7,232 nt of DNA from Azotobacter paspali (GTDB lineage Bacteria; Pseudomonadota; Gammaproteobacteria; Pseudomonadales; Pseudomonadaceae), in the NCBI RefSeq assembly GCF_042434745.1, contig NZ_JBHLSS010000097.1; one strand, given 5' to 3'. Under the pieces are notes generated by a model. That model was given only the letters and a program-made list of their open reading frames with translations. It ran no database searches and was not told the DNA's origin. Numbering within the stretch: the stretch's first letter is position 1; each line of letters starts with the position of its first letter. Below are positions 1 through 7,063 of the stretch, in pieces. The translations under genes and the position numbers were made by a program.

Positions 1-688
<688 letters not shown>

Positions 689-732
689 AATATTCGTTCT
701 TTTGTCAAAGTATGGATTAATGAAAGCATCAT

Positions 733-744
733 TGAATCGATTCA
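733..744. repeat. Perfect 12-base palindrome TGAATCGATTCA
   Basis: A perfect dyad centred between 738 and 739 in the AT-rich zwf-hexR gap, 45 bases upstream of the zwf start. The symmetry is directly visible. Its size and central CG would suit a dimeric regulator, but I cannot tie it to a named protein. Confidence 0.5.
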
Positions 745-757
745 TCAACAATAATTG

Positions 758-772
758 CGTAATAAAACTACA
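758..772. promoter_or_regulatory. Candidate HexR operator between zwf and hexR
   Basis: Read on the minus strand this is TGTAGTTTTATTACG. It differs at two of 15 positions from the gammaproteobacterial HexR consensus TGTAAT-WWW-ATTACA as I remember it. It lies about 70 bases upstream of zwf and 91 upstream of hexR, so it could serve both. It does not contain the strict TTGT-N7/8-ACAA pattern described for P. putida, unlike the edd site in this window, so the call is moderate. Confidence 0.45.
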
Positions 773-862
773 TTTCTCCATAACCAGGCATTTTCAGTGG
801 CCCCTCCGGAAGCGCCCAGTTACGATAAGCCTCCTTATGCATCATCCATCCCAGGAACCAAC

Positions 863-1732
863 ATGGATCGCACGCGCAATCTGCTGGAACAGATCCAGAG
901 CCGCCTAGAAGACCTGAACAAGGCCGAGCGCAAGGTCGCCGAAGTCATCTTGCAGGATCCGCAGCAAGCCACCCGCTACAGCATCGCCTCGCTCGCCCAG
1001 GCCGCCCAGGTCAGCGAGCCGACCGTCAATCGCTTTTGCCGCTCCTTCGGAGTCAGCGGCTACCCGGAGTTGAAACTGCAACTGGCGCAGAGCCTGGCCA
1101 GCGGCGCCGCCTATGTGAGTCGTGCCGTGGAGGCCGACGATGGCCCCGAGGCCTACACTCGCAAAATCTTCGGCAGCACCATCGCCTCGCTGGACAGTGC
1201 CTGCCAGACGCTCGACCCCCAAGCCATCGACAGGGCGGTCGACCTGCTGATCCAGGCCCGGCAAATCCATTTCTTCGGCCTTGGCGCCTCAGCCTCGGTG
1301 GCCCAGGACGCCCAACACAAGTTTTTCCGCTTCAACCTCGCCGTGTCGGCGCAGTGCGACGTGCTGATGCAGCGCATGCTCGCCTCGGTGGCCCACACCG
1401 GCGACCTTTTCGTGATCATTTCCTATACCGGGCGTACCCGCGAGCTAGTCGAGGTGGCGCATCTGGCCCGCGAGAACGGCGCCTCGGTGCTCGGCCTGAC
1501 CGCTGCCGGCTCGCCGCTGGCCAAGGCCTGTACCCTGAGTCTGAACATCCCGCTGCCGGAAGACACCGACATCTACATGCCGATGACTTCGCGGATCATC
1601 CAGCTCACCGTGCTCGACGTACTGGCCACCGGCATGACCCTGCGCCGCGGCATCGACTTCCAGCCGCATCTGCGCAAGATCAAGGAAAGCCTCAACAGCA
1701 CCCGCTATCCAAGCGACGACGAACTCCTCTAG
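863..1732 (+). CDS. hexR: HexR, RpiR-family repressor of ED/glucose genes
   Basis: HexR is a cytoplasmic DNA-binding repressor of zwf, edd and gap-type genes in Pseudomonas and is released by KDPG, the product of Edd. The 289-residue protein has an N-terminal RpiR-type helix-turn-helix domain (about 1-77, with VSEPTVNRFCRSFGVSGYP at 50-68) and a C-terminal SIS sugar-phosphate domain (about 120-250). The SIS loops FFGLGASAS (137-145) and ISYTGRT (186-192) carry serines likely to contact the phosphosugar. PEDTDIYMPM near the C-terminus is also typical of HexR. I chose ATG 863 because AGGA at 853-856 sits at proper spacing and the protein then begins MDRTRNLLEQIQ, like known Pseudomonas HexR. 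The reading frame stays open upstream to 755, but those 36 residues look non-coding. The gene ends with TAG, four bases from the edd stop codon, with no room for a terminator between them. Confidence 0.96.
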   Translation: MDRTRNLLEQIQSRLEDLNKAERKVAEVILQDPQQATRYSIASLAQAAQVSEPTVNRFCRSFGVSGYPELKLQLAQSLASGAAYVSRAVEADDGPEAYTRKIFGSTIASLDSACQTLDPQAIDRAVDLLIQARQIHFFGLGASASVAQDAQHKFFRFNLAVSAQCDVLMQRMLASVAHTGDLFVIISYTGRTRELVEVAHLARENGASVLGLTAAGSPLAKACTLSLNIPLPEDTDIYMPMTSRIIQLTVLDVLATGMTLRRGIDFQPHLRKIKESLNSTRYPSDDELL

Positions 1733-1736
1733 CCCC

Positions 1737-3563
<1,827 letters not shown>

Positions 3564-3589
3564 GGATAGGCTCCAGGTAGCGGGTATAT

Positions 3590-3604
3590 TTGTTTTTATA
3601 ACAA
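3590..3604. promoter_or_regulatory. HexR operator overlapping the edd -10 box
   Basis: The sequence TTGT-TTTTATA-ACAA is an exact match to the TTGT-N7/8-ACAA HexR operator pattern described for Pseudomonas putida. A second ACAA at 3604-3607 also gives a TTGT-N10-ACAA reading. The -10 hexamer (3595-3600) lies wholly inside it, so binding would block RNA polymerase. The pattern is seen; the regulator is inferred from family knowledge and from hexR being next to edd. Confidence 0.78.
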
Positions 3605-3623
3605 CAAAAATAGCTATTTTCAA
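3595..3623 (-). promoter_or_regulatory. edd promoter (sigma70-type)
   Basis: On the minus strand the -35 box TTGAAA (3623-3618) and -10 box TATAAA (3600-3595) are separated by exactly 17 bases. Each box differs from consensus at one position. Transcription would start near 3588, giving a leader of about 25 nt with GGAG (3574-3571) ahead of the edd ATG. Very AT-rich DNA upstream (3611-3690) could act as an UP element. This is the clearest promoter in the window. Confidence 0.8.
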
Positions 3624-3762
3624 TAAAAAACTTAACTAAAAAGATAATATTTAATTATTTAAACAACATAAATTAGCAACAAACTCTATTCGCCGAAGGT
3701 GGAGCCGCCCCTCCCCCCAACCCTGCCGCCGGTCCCCGCAAGGCCCCGGAATCACGATGACC

Positions 3763-4794
3763 TCAGGTGCTCTCGCGCGCCATCAGTTCGAAGCCGATGT
3801 CCTGCACCGGCTCGGCGATCGGCTGGCCGGCTATCAGCGCGAGCAGCAGCTGGGCGGCACGGCACCCGATGGCCTCGCGCGGCGTACGGATGCTGCTCAG
3901 CCGCGGCACGGTGAAGGACGAAGCCGGCAGGTCGTTGAAACCGATCACCGCTACCTGCTCGGGAATCTTCACGCCACGGCGCATGGCTTCCAGCAGGGCA
4001 CCGTGGGCCAGGTCGTCGTTGCCGAAGAAGATGGCGTCGATCTGCGGATGACTGGCCATGAGCTGGGCGAAGAGTTCGCAGCCGAGACCGACGGAGGATG
4101 GCCGCGGGGTCAGCAATTCCAGGGCGGGATCGTAGAGTCCAGCCTGTTGCAGGGCCCGGCGGAAGCCTTCGCCGCGCAGCAGAGTGCGCTGGTCGAGCTG
4201 GGCGCCGACGAAGGCCATTTGCCGCCGGCCGCGGGAGATCAGGTGTTCGGCCGCCGCCGCGCCGGCGCGTATCTGCGAGAAGCCGACGCAGTGCAGACCG
4301 GCGCCGGAATCCAGATCCATCATGTAGACGCAGGGAATGCCACTGGAGTCGAGCATGCGCCGCGCGCTCTCAGTCCGCTCGAAACCGGTGAGCAGCAGGC
4401 CGCGCGGCTGGTAGGCGAGGTAGTTGCGGATCAGGTCCTCTTCCTCGTCGCGCGAGTAGTGGGAGTTGCCGATCAGCACCTCCAGCCCTCTCGGCCGCAT
4501 CACCGCGTGGATGGCCTCGAGGGTTTCGACGAATAACTGGTTGCCCAGCGAGGGCACCAGCACCGCCACGGTCTGGCTGCGCGCGGAAGCCAGCGCACGC
4601 GCCGCCGGATTGGCCACGTATCCCAGTTCGCTGGCCGCCTCGCGGACCCGCTGCGCCAATTCCTCAGCGACGCTGGGAATACCGCGAAGGGCCCGCGAGA
4701 CGGTGATCGGACTGACGCCGGCGCGGCGAGCCACTTCGTTGAGTGTCGGACGTCCGGTGGTACGGTGTTTCTTATCGTTCTTGGAGGCGGTCAT
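3763..4794 (-). CDS. gntR: GntR, LacI-family gluconate regulator
   Basis: This is a 343-residue LacI/GalR-family repressor. The helix-turn-helix covers about residues 17-37 (TLNEVARRAGVSPITVSRALRG), the hinge about 62-73 (NPAARALASARS, with the usual minor-groove Leu at 68), and a periplasmic-binding-protein-like effector domain runs from about 75 to the end. The assignment to the gluconate regulator GntR (as P. aeruginosa PA2320) rests on overall similarity and on gntK lying divergently nearby. In P. aeruginosa GntR represses gluconate kinase and permease genes and itself, and is relieved by gluconate-type ligands. The ATG at 4794 is preceded directly by an in-frame TAG, so it is the earliest possible start; the Shine-Dalgarno is poor, which may mean low expression. 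It should not be confused with the GntR/FadR superfamily, whose HTH differs. An IS110-family insertion now separates it from gntK. Confidence 0.88.
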   Translation of the reverse strand: MTASKNDKKHRTTGRPTLNEVARRAGVSPITVSRALRGIPSVAEELAQRVREAASELGYVANPAARALASARSQTVAVLVPSLGNQLFVETLEAIHAVMRPRGLEVLIGNSHYSRDEEEDLIRNYLAYQPRGLLLTGFERTESARRMLDSSGIPCVYMMDLDSGAGLHCVGFSQIRAGAAAAEHLISRGRRQMAFVGAQLDQRTLLRGEGFRRALQQAGLYDPALELLTPRPSSVGLGCELFAQLMASHPQIDAIFFGNDDLAHGALLEAMRRGVKIPEQVAVIGFNDLPASSFTVPRLSSIRTPREAIGCRAAQLLLALIAGQPIAEPVQDIGFELMAREST

Positions 4795-4943
4795 CTAGGC
4801 AGTCGCACCATGAGCAGTATCGGAATGGAACAGCGGGCAGCGCGAAAAGCCACAGCGCCCAGGGCGGCCATTCTCGCCCCGCTACGCTGCCGCCGTCTCC
4901 CCCATCCTCTCCGACCAGCTTGTCAAACCAGAAGACAGCCCAC

Positions 4944-4959
4944 AGGATAGCGCTGTCCT
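4944..4959. promoter_or_regulatory. Candidate GntR operator (LacI-type palindrome)
   Basis: AGGATAGCGCTGTCCT is a 16-base dyad with one unmatched pair, centred on CG. LacI/GalR-family proteins typically bind even-length palindromes with a central CG. It contains TAGCGCT, the conserved part of the P. aeruginosa GntR operator as I recall it (AC-N-AAG-N-TAGCGCT). It lies 150 bases upstream of gntR in the old gntR-gntK intergenic region. The symmetry is seen; the regulator is inferred. Confidence 0.6.
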
Positions 4960-4972
4960 TCAAACACAACAA
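4944..4972 (-). promoter_or_regulatory. Candidate gntR promoter
   Basis: On the minus strand TTGTTG (4972-4967) and TATCCT (4949-4944) are 17 bases apart, a moderate sigma70 match. The start would fall near 4937, leaving a 5' leader of about 140 nt. Support comes mostly from the overlap with the palindromic operator at 4944-4959, which covers the -10 and part of the spacer as expected for autorepression. Confidence 0.45.
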
Positions 4973-5085
4973 TCGCAGGCAAGCACCGGGTCGCTCGTCG
5001 CCATTTTCGGCAAATTTCCGTGCACGGCTCATGATCACAACCACGGACGACCGGCAACCCCTCCGACGCATTGTTCGGTCCGTTG

Positions 5086-5097
5086 CCAAGGGGGCAC
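5086..5097 (+). repeat. Near-identical 12-base direct repeat flanking the insertion, left copy
   Basis: CCAAGGGGGCAC here and CCAAGGTGGCAC at 6344-6355 match at 11 of 12 positions, outside the two IS inverted repeats. They may mark a duplicated insertion site of a larger inserted unit, or be chance in GC-rich DNA. Confidence 0.3.
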
Positions 5098-5108
5098 CTC
5101 TAAAATCT

Positions 5109-5120
5109 ATGGTCACCCCC
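5109..5120. repeat. Inverted repeat of IS1111-type element (transposase-downstream end)
   Basis: ATGGTCACCCCC here is exactly complementary to GGGGGTGACCAT at 6204-6215. The match is perfect over 12 bases and stops abruptly on both sides. Confidence 0.8.
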
Positions 5121-5181
5121 GTTTTTGCAACGCTGATCAGCGATGGGTATTTGGCTTGCCTAAATCTATCCGGCGTCTGTC

Positions 5182-5195
5182 CGGAGCATGCTCCG
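5182..5195. repeat. Perfect 14-base palindrome CGGAGCATGCTCCG
   Basis: A perfect dyad within the IS non-coding end, 19 bases from the outer stem of the nested repeat on its low-coordinate side. It could be a hairpin of the guide RNA or a protein site; nothing decides between them. Confidence 0.5.
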
Positions 5196-5213
5196 CGCCA
5201 CGATGAGAGTCGC

Positions 5214-5279
5214 GCCTGACGATCCTGAAAACCAGGGCGGCTTCGAAAGCCAGTTTTTAGAACAGGTTCTTCGTCAGGC
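5214..5279. repeat. Nested long inverted repeat inside the IS non-coding end
   Basis: GCCTGACGA (5214-5222) pairs perfectly with TCGTCAGGC (5271-5279). Inside, CTGAAAAC (5225-5232) pairs with GTTTTTAG (5253-5260), and GGCTT (5239-5243) pairs with AAGCC (5247-5251) around a CGA loop. AGAAC-AG-GTTCT (5259-5270 region) can also fold by itself. The middle stem is complete only with a G-U pair on the plus strand; on the minus strand the same position is an A-C mismatch. The arrangement looks like an RNA stem with an internal loop, fitting a guide-RNA element. Confidence 0.65.
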
Positions 5280-5359
5280 CGGTGGGCCGTTCACGTCATC
5301 GGTTGTTCAGCGATCGCAAAACCTGGAAGGGTGGTTCGTGGTACTGCAACAACGCCGGG

Positions 5360-6148
5360 TCAGGCGGCGCAGCCGTCTGGCCCCGCTTCATAACGGGTGT
5401 GCTTTGCGGCGATGGCCCAGGCAATGCGTGCCAGCTTGTTGGCCAGGGCGCAGGCCACCACGTTCGAATGGCGCCGCATGAGCAAGCCTCGAACCCAATC
5501 CGCCATCGCTCCACGCTGCTGCTCCAGACGCTGCGGATACACCCGCGCGCGCAGTACCAGCAATCGGCGTAGGTTCTTGTCCTCGCGCTTGCTGATGCCC
5601 AGCAGCAGACGTTGCAGCAGGACAACCAGTCGTGCAGGGAGCTTGTGTTCCGCCAAAACGCTAGAGAGGCAACGGATCACCGCCTGGCTGCGTGGCAGAC
5701 TGATGCCAAACTCCAGCAGGAAACCGTGCAGCTGGTTGATGCTCTTGGTCCGGTCACGAATCAACGACTCGCGCAGGCGATGCAGCACGGACAGGGTCTG
5801 CTAGGCCTCAGTCCTGGGCGTCACGAAACGCATGGTTGGCCGCGAGGCGGCCTCACAAATGGCCTGGGCATCAAGGAAATCGTTCTTGTTGCCCTGGACA
5901 AAGGGCCGTACGAACTGTGGCGAGATCAGCAGAGGCTGGTGCCCCAGCGCCTGAATCTCGCGAGCCAGGCAGTGGGCGCCGGCACAGGCCTCCATCGCCA
6001 CACGACACGGCGGCTGCTGGGCCAGTAACCGAAGTAGTTGCTGCCGGCTGGTCTGCTTGCGAAACAGCGGCCGACCGCTGCGGTCCTGCGCCTGCAAGTG
6101 AAAACTGTGCTTGCCAAGGTCGATACCAATCAGTGCTACGGCGTTCAT
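5360..6148 (-). pseudogene. IS110-family transposase, broken by amber codon and internal deletion
   Basis: IS110-family transposases are RuvC-like DEDD enzymes with a separate serine-bearing Tnp domain, guided by an element-encoded RNA. Translation from ATG 6148 (GGAGG at 6162-6158) gives MNAVALIGIDLGKHSFHL and keeps the acidic set Asp10, Glu53, Asp90 and Asp93 (GNKNDFLDAQAI). The frame is cut by TAG at 5803-5801 (codon 116) in the context TPRTEA-stop-QTLSVLHRLRESL, where related proteins have Gln, so a single CAG-to-TAG change is likely. The same frame resumes to the TGA at 5362-5360. Near residue 181 (about 5604-5609) the sequence jumps from the coiled region (PARLVVLLQRL) straight into LLGISKREDKNLRRLL, which follows the serine motif in intact relatives. 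About 75-80 residues including the expected catalytic Ser are therefore missing. The family match is firm; the missing length is from memory of the family. Confidence 0.88.
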
Positions 6149-6203
6149 GGCGATGGCCTCCGGAAAGAAAACGCCCTGTGAAGGTGTAGCTTTACTGGGT
6201 GTT

Positions 6204-6215
6204 GGGGGTGACCAT
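6204..6215. repeat. Inverted repeat of IS1111-type element (transposase-upstream end)
   Basis: GGGGGTGACCAT is the exact reverse complement of 5109-5120. It lies 55 bases upstream of the transposase start codon at 6148. Confidence 0.8.
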
Positions 6216-6248
6216 CTCATTACGTAGGCGAGGCAGTCAGCGCAAGGC

Positions 6249-6307
6249 AAAAACAGGCGAAAAAGCGGAGTTTACGCGCTGTAAATGAGCATTTTGAGCC
6301 TGTTTTT
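6249..6307. repeat. Long imperfect hairpin between IS end and gntK
   Basis: AAAAACAGGC (6249-6258) pairs perfectly with GCCTGTTTTT (6298-6307). Inward, AAAA (6260-6263) pairs with TTTT (6292-6295), GC (6265-6266) with GC (6289-6290), and TTTAC (6271-6275) with GTAAA (6281-6285) around a five-base loop. The A-tract and T-tract arms give it the form of a bidirectional terminator, though the stem is interrupted. It may instead be a repeat-family member or MITE-like unit that the IS landed beside; IS110-family elements are known to target structured repeats such as REP sequences. The pairing is certain, the role is not. Confidence 0.55.
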
Positions 6308-6333
6308 AACGCAGCGATGACCACGCAGGTAGT

Positions 6334-6361
6334 TTGATGTGCCCCAAGGTGGCACTATCCA
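6334..6361 (+). promoter_or_regulatory. Weak candidate gntK promoter with possible GntR half-operator
   Basis: TTGATG (6334-6339) and TATCCA (6356-6361) are 16 bases apart. AGGTGGCACTATCC (6347-6360) matches 10 of 14 positions of the idealised dyad GGATAGCGCTATCC derived from the gntR operator, with one half (CTATCC) intact. Transcription would begin near 6368, leaving only about 10 nt before the ATG, which is short for a gene with a Shine-Dalgarno at 6368-6371. Treat as a suggestion. Confidence 0.25.
6344..6355 (+). repeat. Near-identical 12-base direct repeat flanking the insertion, right copy
   Basis: CCAAGGTGGCAC matches 5086-5097 with one difference. It abuts TATCCAATCG just ahead of gntK, so this copy is probably ancestral intergenic DNA. 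Confidence 0.3.
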
Positions 6362-6377
6362 ATCGACGAGGTGTCGT

Positions 6378-6905
6378 ATGCACTCACTCATTCCTGCCTT
6401 GGTGATCATGGGCGTCGCCGGCTGCGGCAAGTCCAGCGTTGGCCTGGCGCTCTGCCGACTCAACGGCGCCATTCCCGTCGAGGGCGACACTTTCCATCCG
6501 CCGGAGAACATCCGCAAGATGAGCGCCGGCATCCCGCTGACCGACGATGATCGCAGCGGCTGGCTAGGCGTTCTGTGCAAGGAACTGCGCCGCGCCGTCG
6601 CCGCCGGATGGCGTCCGGTACTCACCTGCTCGGCGCTCAAGCGCAGCTACCGCGAGCGCCTGCGCGAAGCTGTGCCCGGACTCGGCTTCGTCTACCTCGA
6701 AGTGACGCCCGCCGTCGCCGCCAGCCGCGTCGCCGAGCGCCCCGGCCACTTCATGCCGGCGAGCATGATCGACAGCCAATTCGCCACCCTTGAAGCGCCG
6801 CATGGCGAACCCCTGACCCTAGTCCTGGATGCCTCGCGCCAGGACGTGCCGCAACTGGCCGCGGCCATCGACGCATGGTGGCGCCGGCAGCAGCCAGAGT
6901 CATAG
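6378..6905 (+). CDS. gntK: Gluconokinase
   Basis: GntK phosphorylates gluconate with ATP to 6-phosphogluconate in the cytoplasm, supplying the Edd substrate. The 175-residue protein is the normal size for the thermoresistant-type gluconokinase family. It has a P-loop GVAGCGKSS (12-20), the substrate-side block EGDTFHPPENIRKMSAGIPLTDDDR (split here as EGDTFHPP at 35-42 and the following NIRKMSAG-to-DDDR segment, 44-59), GWL at 61-63, and the TCSALKRSYRERLR segment typical of the family. ATG 6378 is chosen because GAGG at 6368-6371 is well placed and the protein begins MHSLIPALVIMG; an upstream in-frame ATG at 6339 has no ribosome site and lies in the promoter-like region. It is divergent from gntR, its usual partner, but an IS now lies between them. 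The gluconate permease gene often found after gntK is not present before the window edge; another transposase starts there instead. Confidence 0.95.
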   Translation: MHSLIPALVIMGVAGCGKSSVGLALCRLNGAIPVEGDTFHPPENIRKMSAGIPLTDDDRSGWLGVLCKELRRAVAAGWRPVLTCSALKRSYRERLREAVPGLGFVYLEVTPAVAASRVAERPGHFMPASMIDSQFATLEAPHGEPLTLVLDASRQDVPQLAAAIDAWWRRQQPES

Positions 6906-7031
6906 GCTTTCCGAGCGCCACGCACAGCGCCGCAGCGCCGTCCGTGGATAACACCGCCCGGACACAGCCCCGCATGCCGCTGCTCAGCCGTGGACTATTG
7001 ACAACCAGCCCTTTCAAGGTGTTTGCGTAAA
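6906..7031. other. gntK downstream region, non-coding
   Basis: These 126 bases after the gntK TAG show no gene. CCACG (6918-6922) and CGTGG (6943-6947) could pair weakly, but no T-run follows, so I do not call a terminator. An 8-base tandem duplication, CAGCGCCG twice, is at 6925-6940. The left end of the next insertion sequence probably lies in the right part (about 6990-7031), but its terminal repeat cannot be fixed without the other end. Confidence 0.4.
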
Positions 7032-7056
7032 CTCTCCCGATAATCGATCGGGAGAG
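7032..7056 (+). promoter_or_regulatory. Hairpin covering the second transposase's ribosome-binding site
   Basis: CTCTCCCGAT (7032-7041) and ATCGGGAGAG (7047-7056) are perfect 10-base complements around the loop AATCG. The 3' arm contains GGAG (7051-7054), the apparent Shine-Dalgarno for ATG 7064. Any transcript entering from upstream would form the stem and hide the site. IS10 and IS50 use a similar fold-back device against read-through expression. No T-run follows, so it is not a terminator. Confidence 0.65.
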
Positions 7057-7063
7057 CAAGACG

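Larger units (their letters stand above)
689..862. promoter_or_regulatory. zwf-hexR divergent regulatory region
   Basis: This 174-base gap separates the divergent start codons of zwf and hexR. Its left two thirds (about 689-785) are AT-rich against a GC-rich background, as expected for back-to-back promoters. It holds a HexR-like site at 758-772 and a perfect 12-base palindrome at 733-744. I could not place a convincing -35/-10 pair for either gene; the best hexR-directed guess, TTGCGT at 756-761 with CATAAC at 779-784, is weak. The hexR ribosome-binding site AGGA lies at its right end (853-856). Confidence 0.7.
3564..3762. other. gntR-edd intergenic region with AT-rich block
   Basis: This 199-base gap has two contrasting halves. 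From about 3585 to 3690 it is strongly AT-rich and carries the edd promoter and operator. A second, weaker candidate edd promoter (minus: TTGTTG at 3682-3677, 17-base gap, AATAAT at 3659-3654) is possible, but AT-rich DNA produces such matches easily. From about 3700 to 3760 it is C-rich, with no coding signal and no convincing terminator for gntR. Both flanking genes are on the minus strand, so gntR read-through into edd cannot be excluded. Confidence 0.6.
4795..5108. other. gntR upstream region, non-coding
   Basis: These 314 bases between gntR and the IS end carry no convincing gene; open frames crossing it have no family features. It holds the gntR promoter and operator candidates (4944-4972) and a small hairpin that would lie in the gntR leader (GGGCG 4862-4866 with CGCCC 4875-4879). 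The rightmost part (about 5086-5104) resembles sequence on the far side of the insertion. It is probably the gntR-proximal part of the ancestral gntR-gntK intergenic region. Confidence 0.55.
5121..5359 (-). ncRNA. Candidate bridge/seek guide-RNA region of the IS1111-type element
   Basis: In the IS1111 subgroup the guide RNA that pairs with target and donor DNA is encoded in the long non-coding end downstream of the transposase. This 239-base stretch is exactly that position, on the transposase strand. It has no coding signal and is rich in dyads: a 9-base-pair perfect outer stem (5214-5222 with 5271-5279) closing a large internal loop, nested stems inside it, and a 14-base palindrome at 5182-5195. 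The position and folding are seen or follow from family knowledge. That an RNA is made, and its exact ends, are inference. Confidence 0.4.
5109..6215 (-). mobile_element. Degenerate IS110-family (IS1111-type) insertion sequence
   Basis: An IS110-family transposase pseudogene is bracketed by 12-base inverted repeats (5109-5120 and 6204-6215), giving a unit of about 1.1 kb oriented on the minus strand. The transposase-upstream end is short (about 67 bases from repeat to start codon), while the downstream end is long (about 240 bases) and structured. That asymmetry and the presence of inverted repeats fit the IS1111 subgroup; IS110-proper elements usually lack repeats and carry the long end upstream. 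The true tips may lie a few bases outside the repeats, since IS1111 repeats are often subterminal. The element is internally deleted by about 80 codons and so is shorter than a usual 1.3-1.4 kb member. It sits between gntR and gntK. Confidence 0.8.

Noticed and set aside
703..708. TTGACA on the minus strand as the zwf -35 box
   Set aside because: A properly spaced -10 would fall inside the zwf coding sequence and no AT-rich hexamer is there.
5801..5803. TAG as a sense codon (amber recoding)
   Set aside because: hexR and gntK both terminate with TAG at the correct family length, so TAG is a normal stop in this genome; a local mutation is simpler.
6918..6947. CCACG/CGTGG pair after gntK as an intrinsic terminator
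   Set aside because: The arms are short, the loop is long, and no T-run follows.
6998..7003. TTGACA as the -35 box of a promoter for the second transposase
   Set aside because: No acceptable -10 box occurs at 16-18 bases; the nearest TAAACT is 24 bases away.
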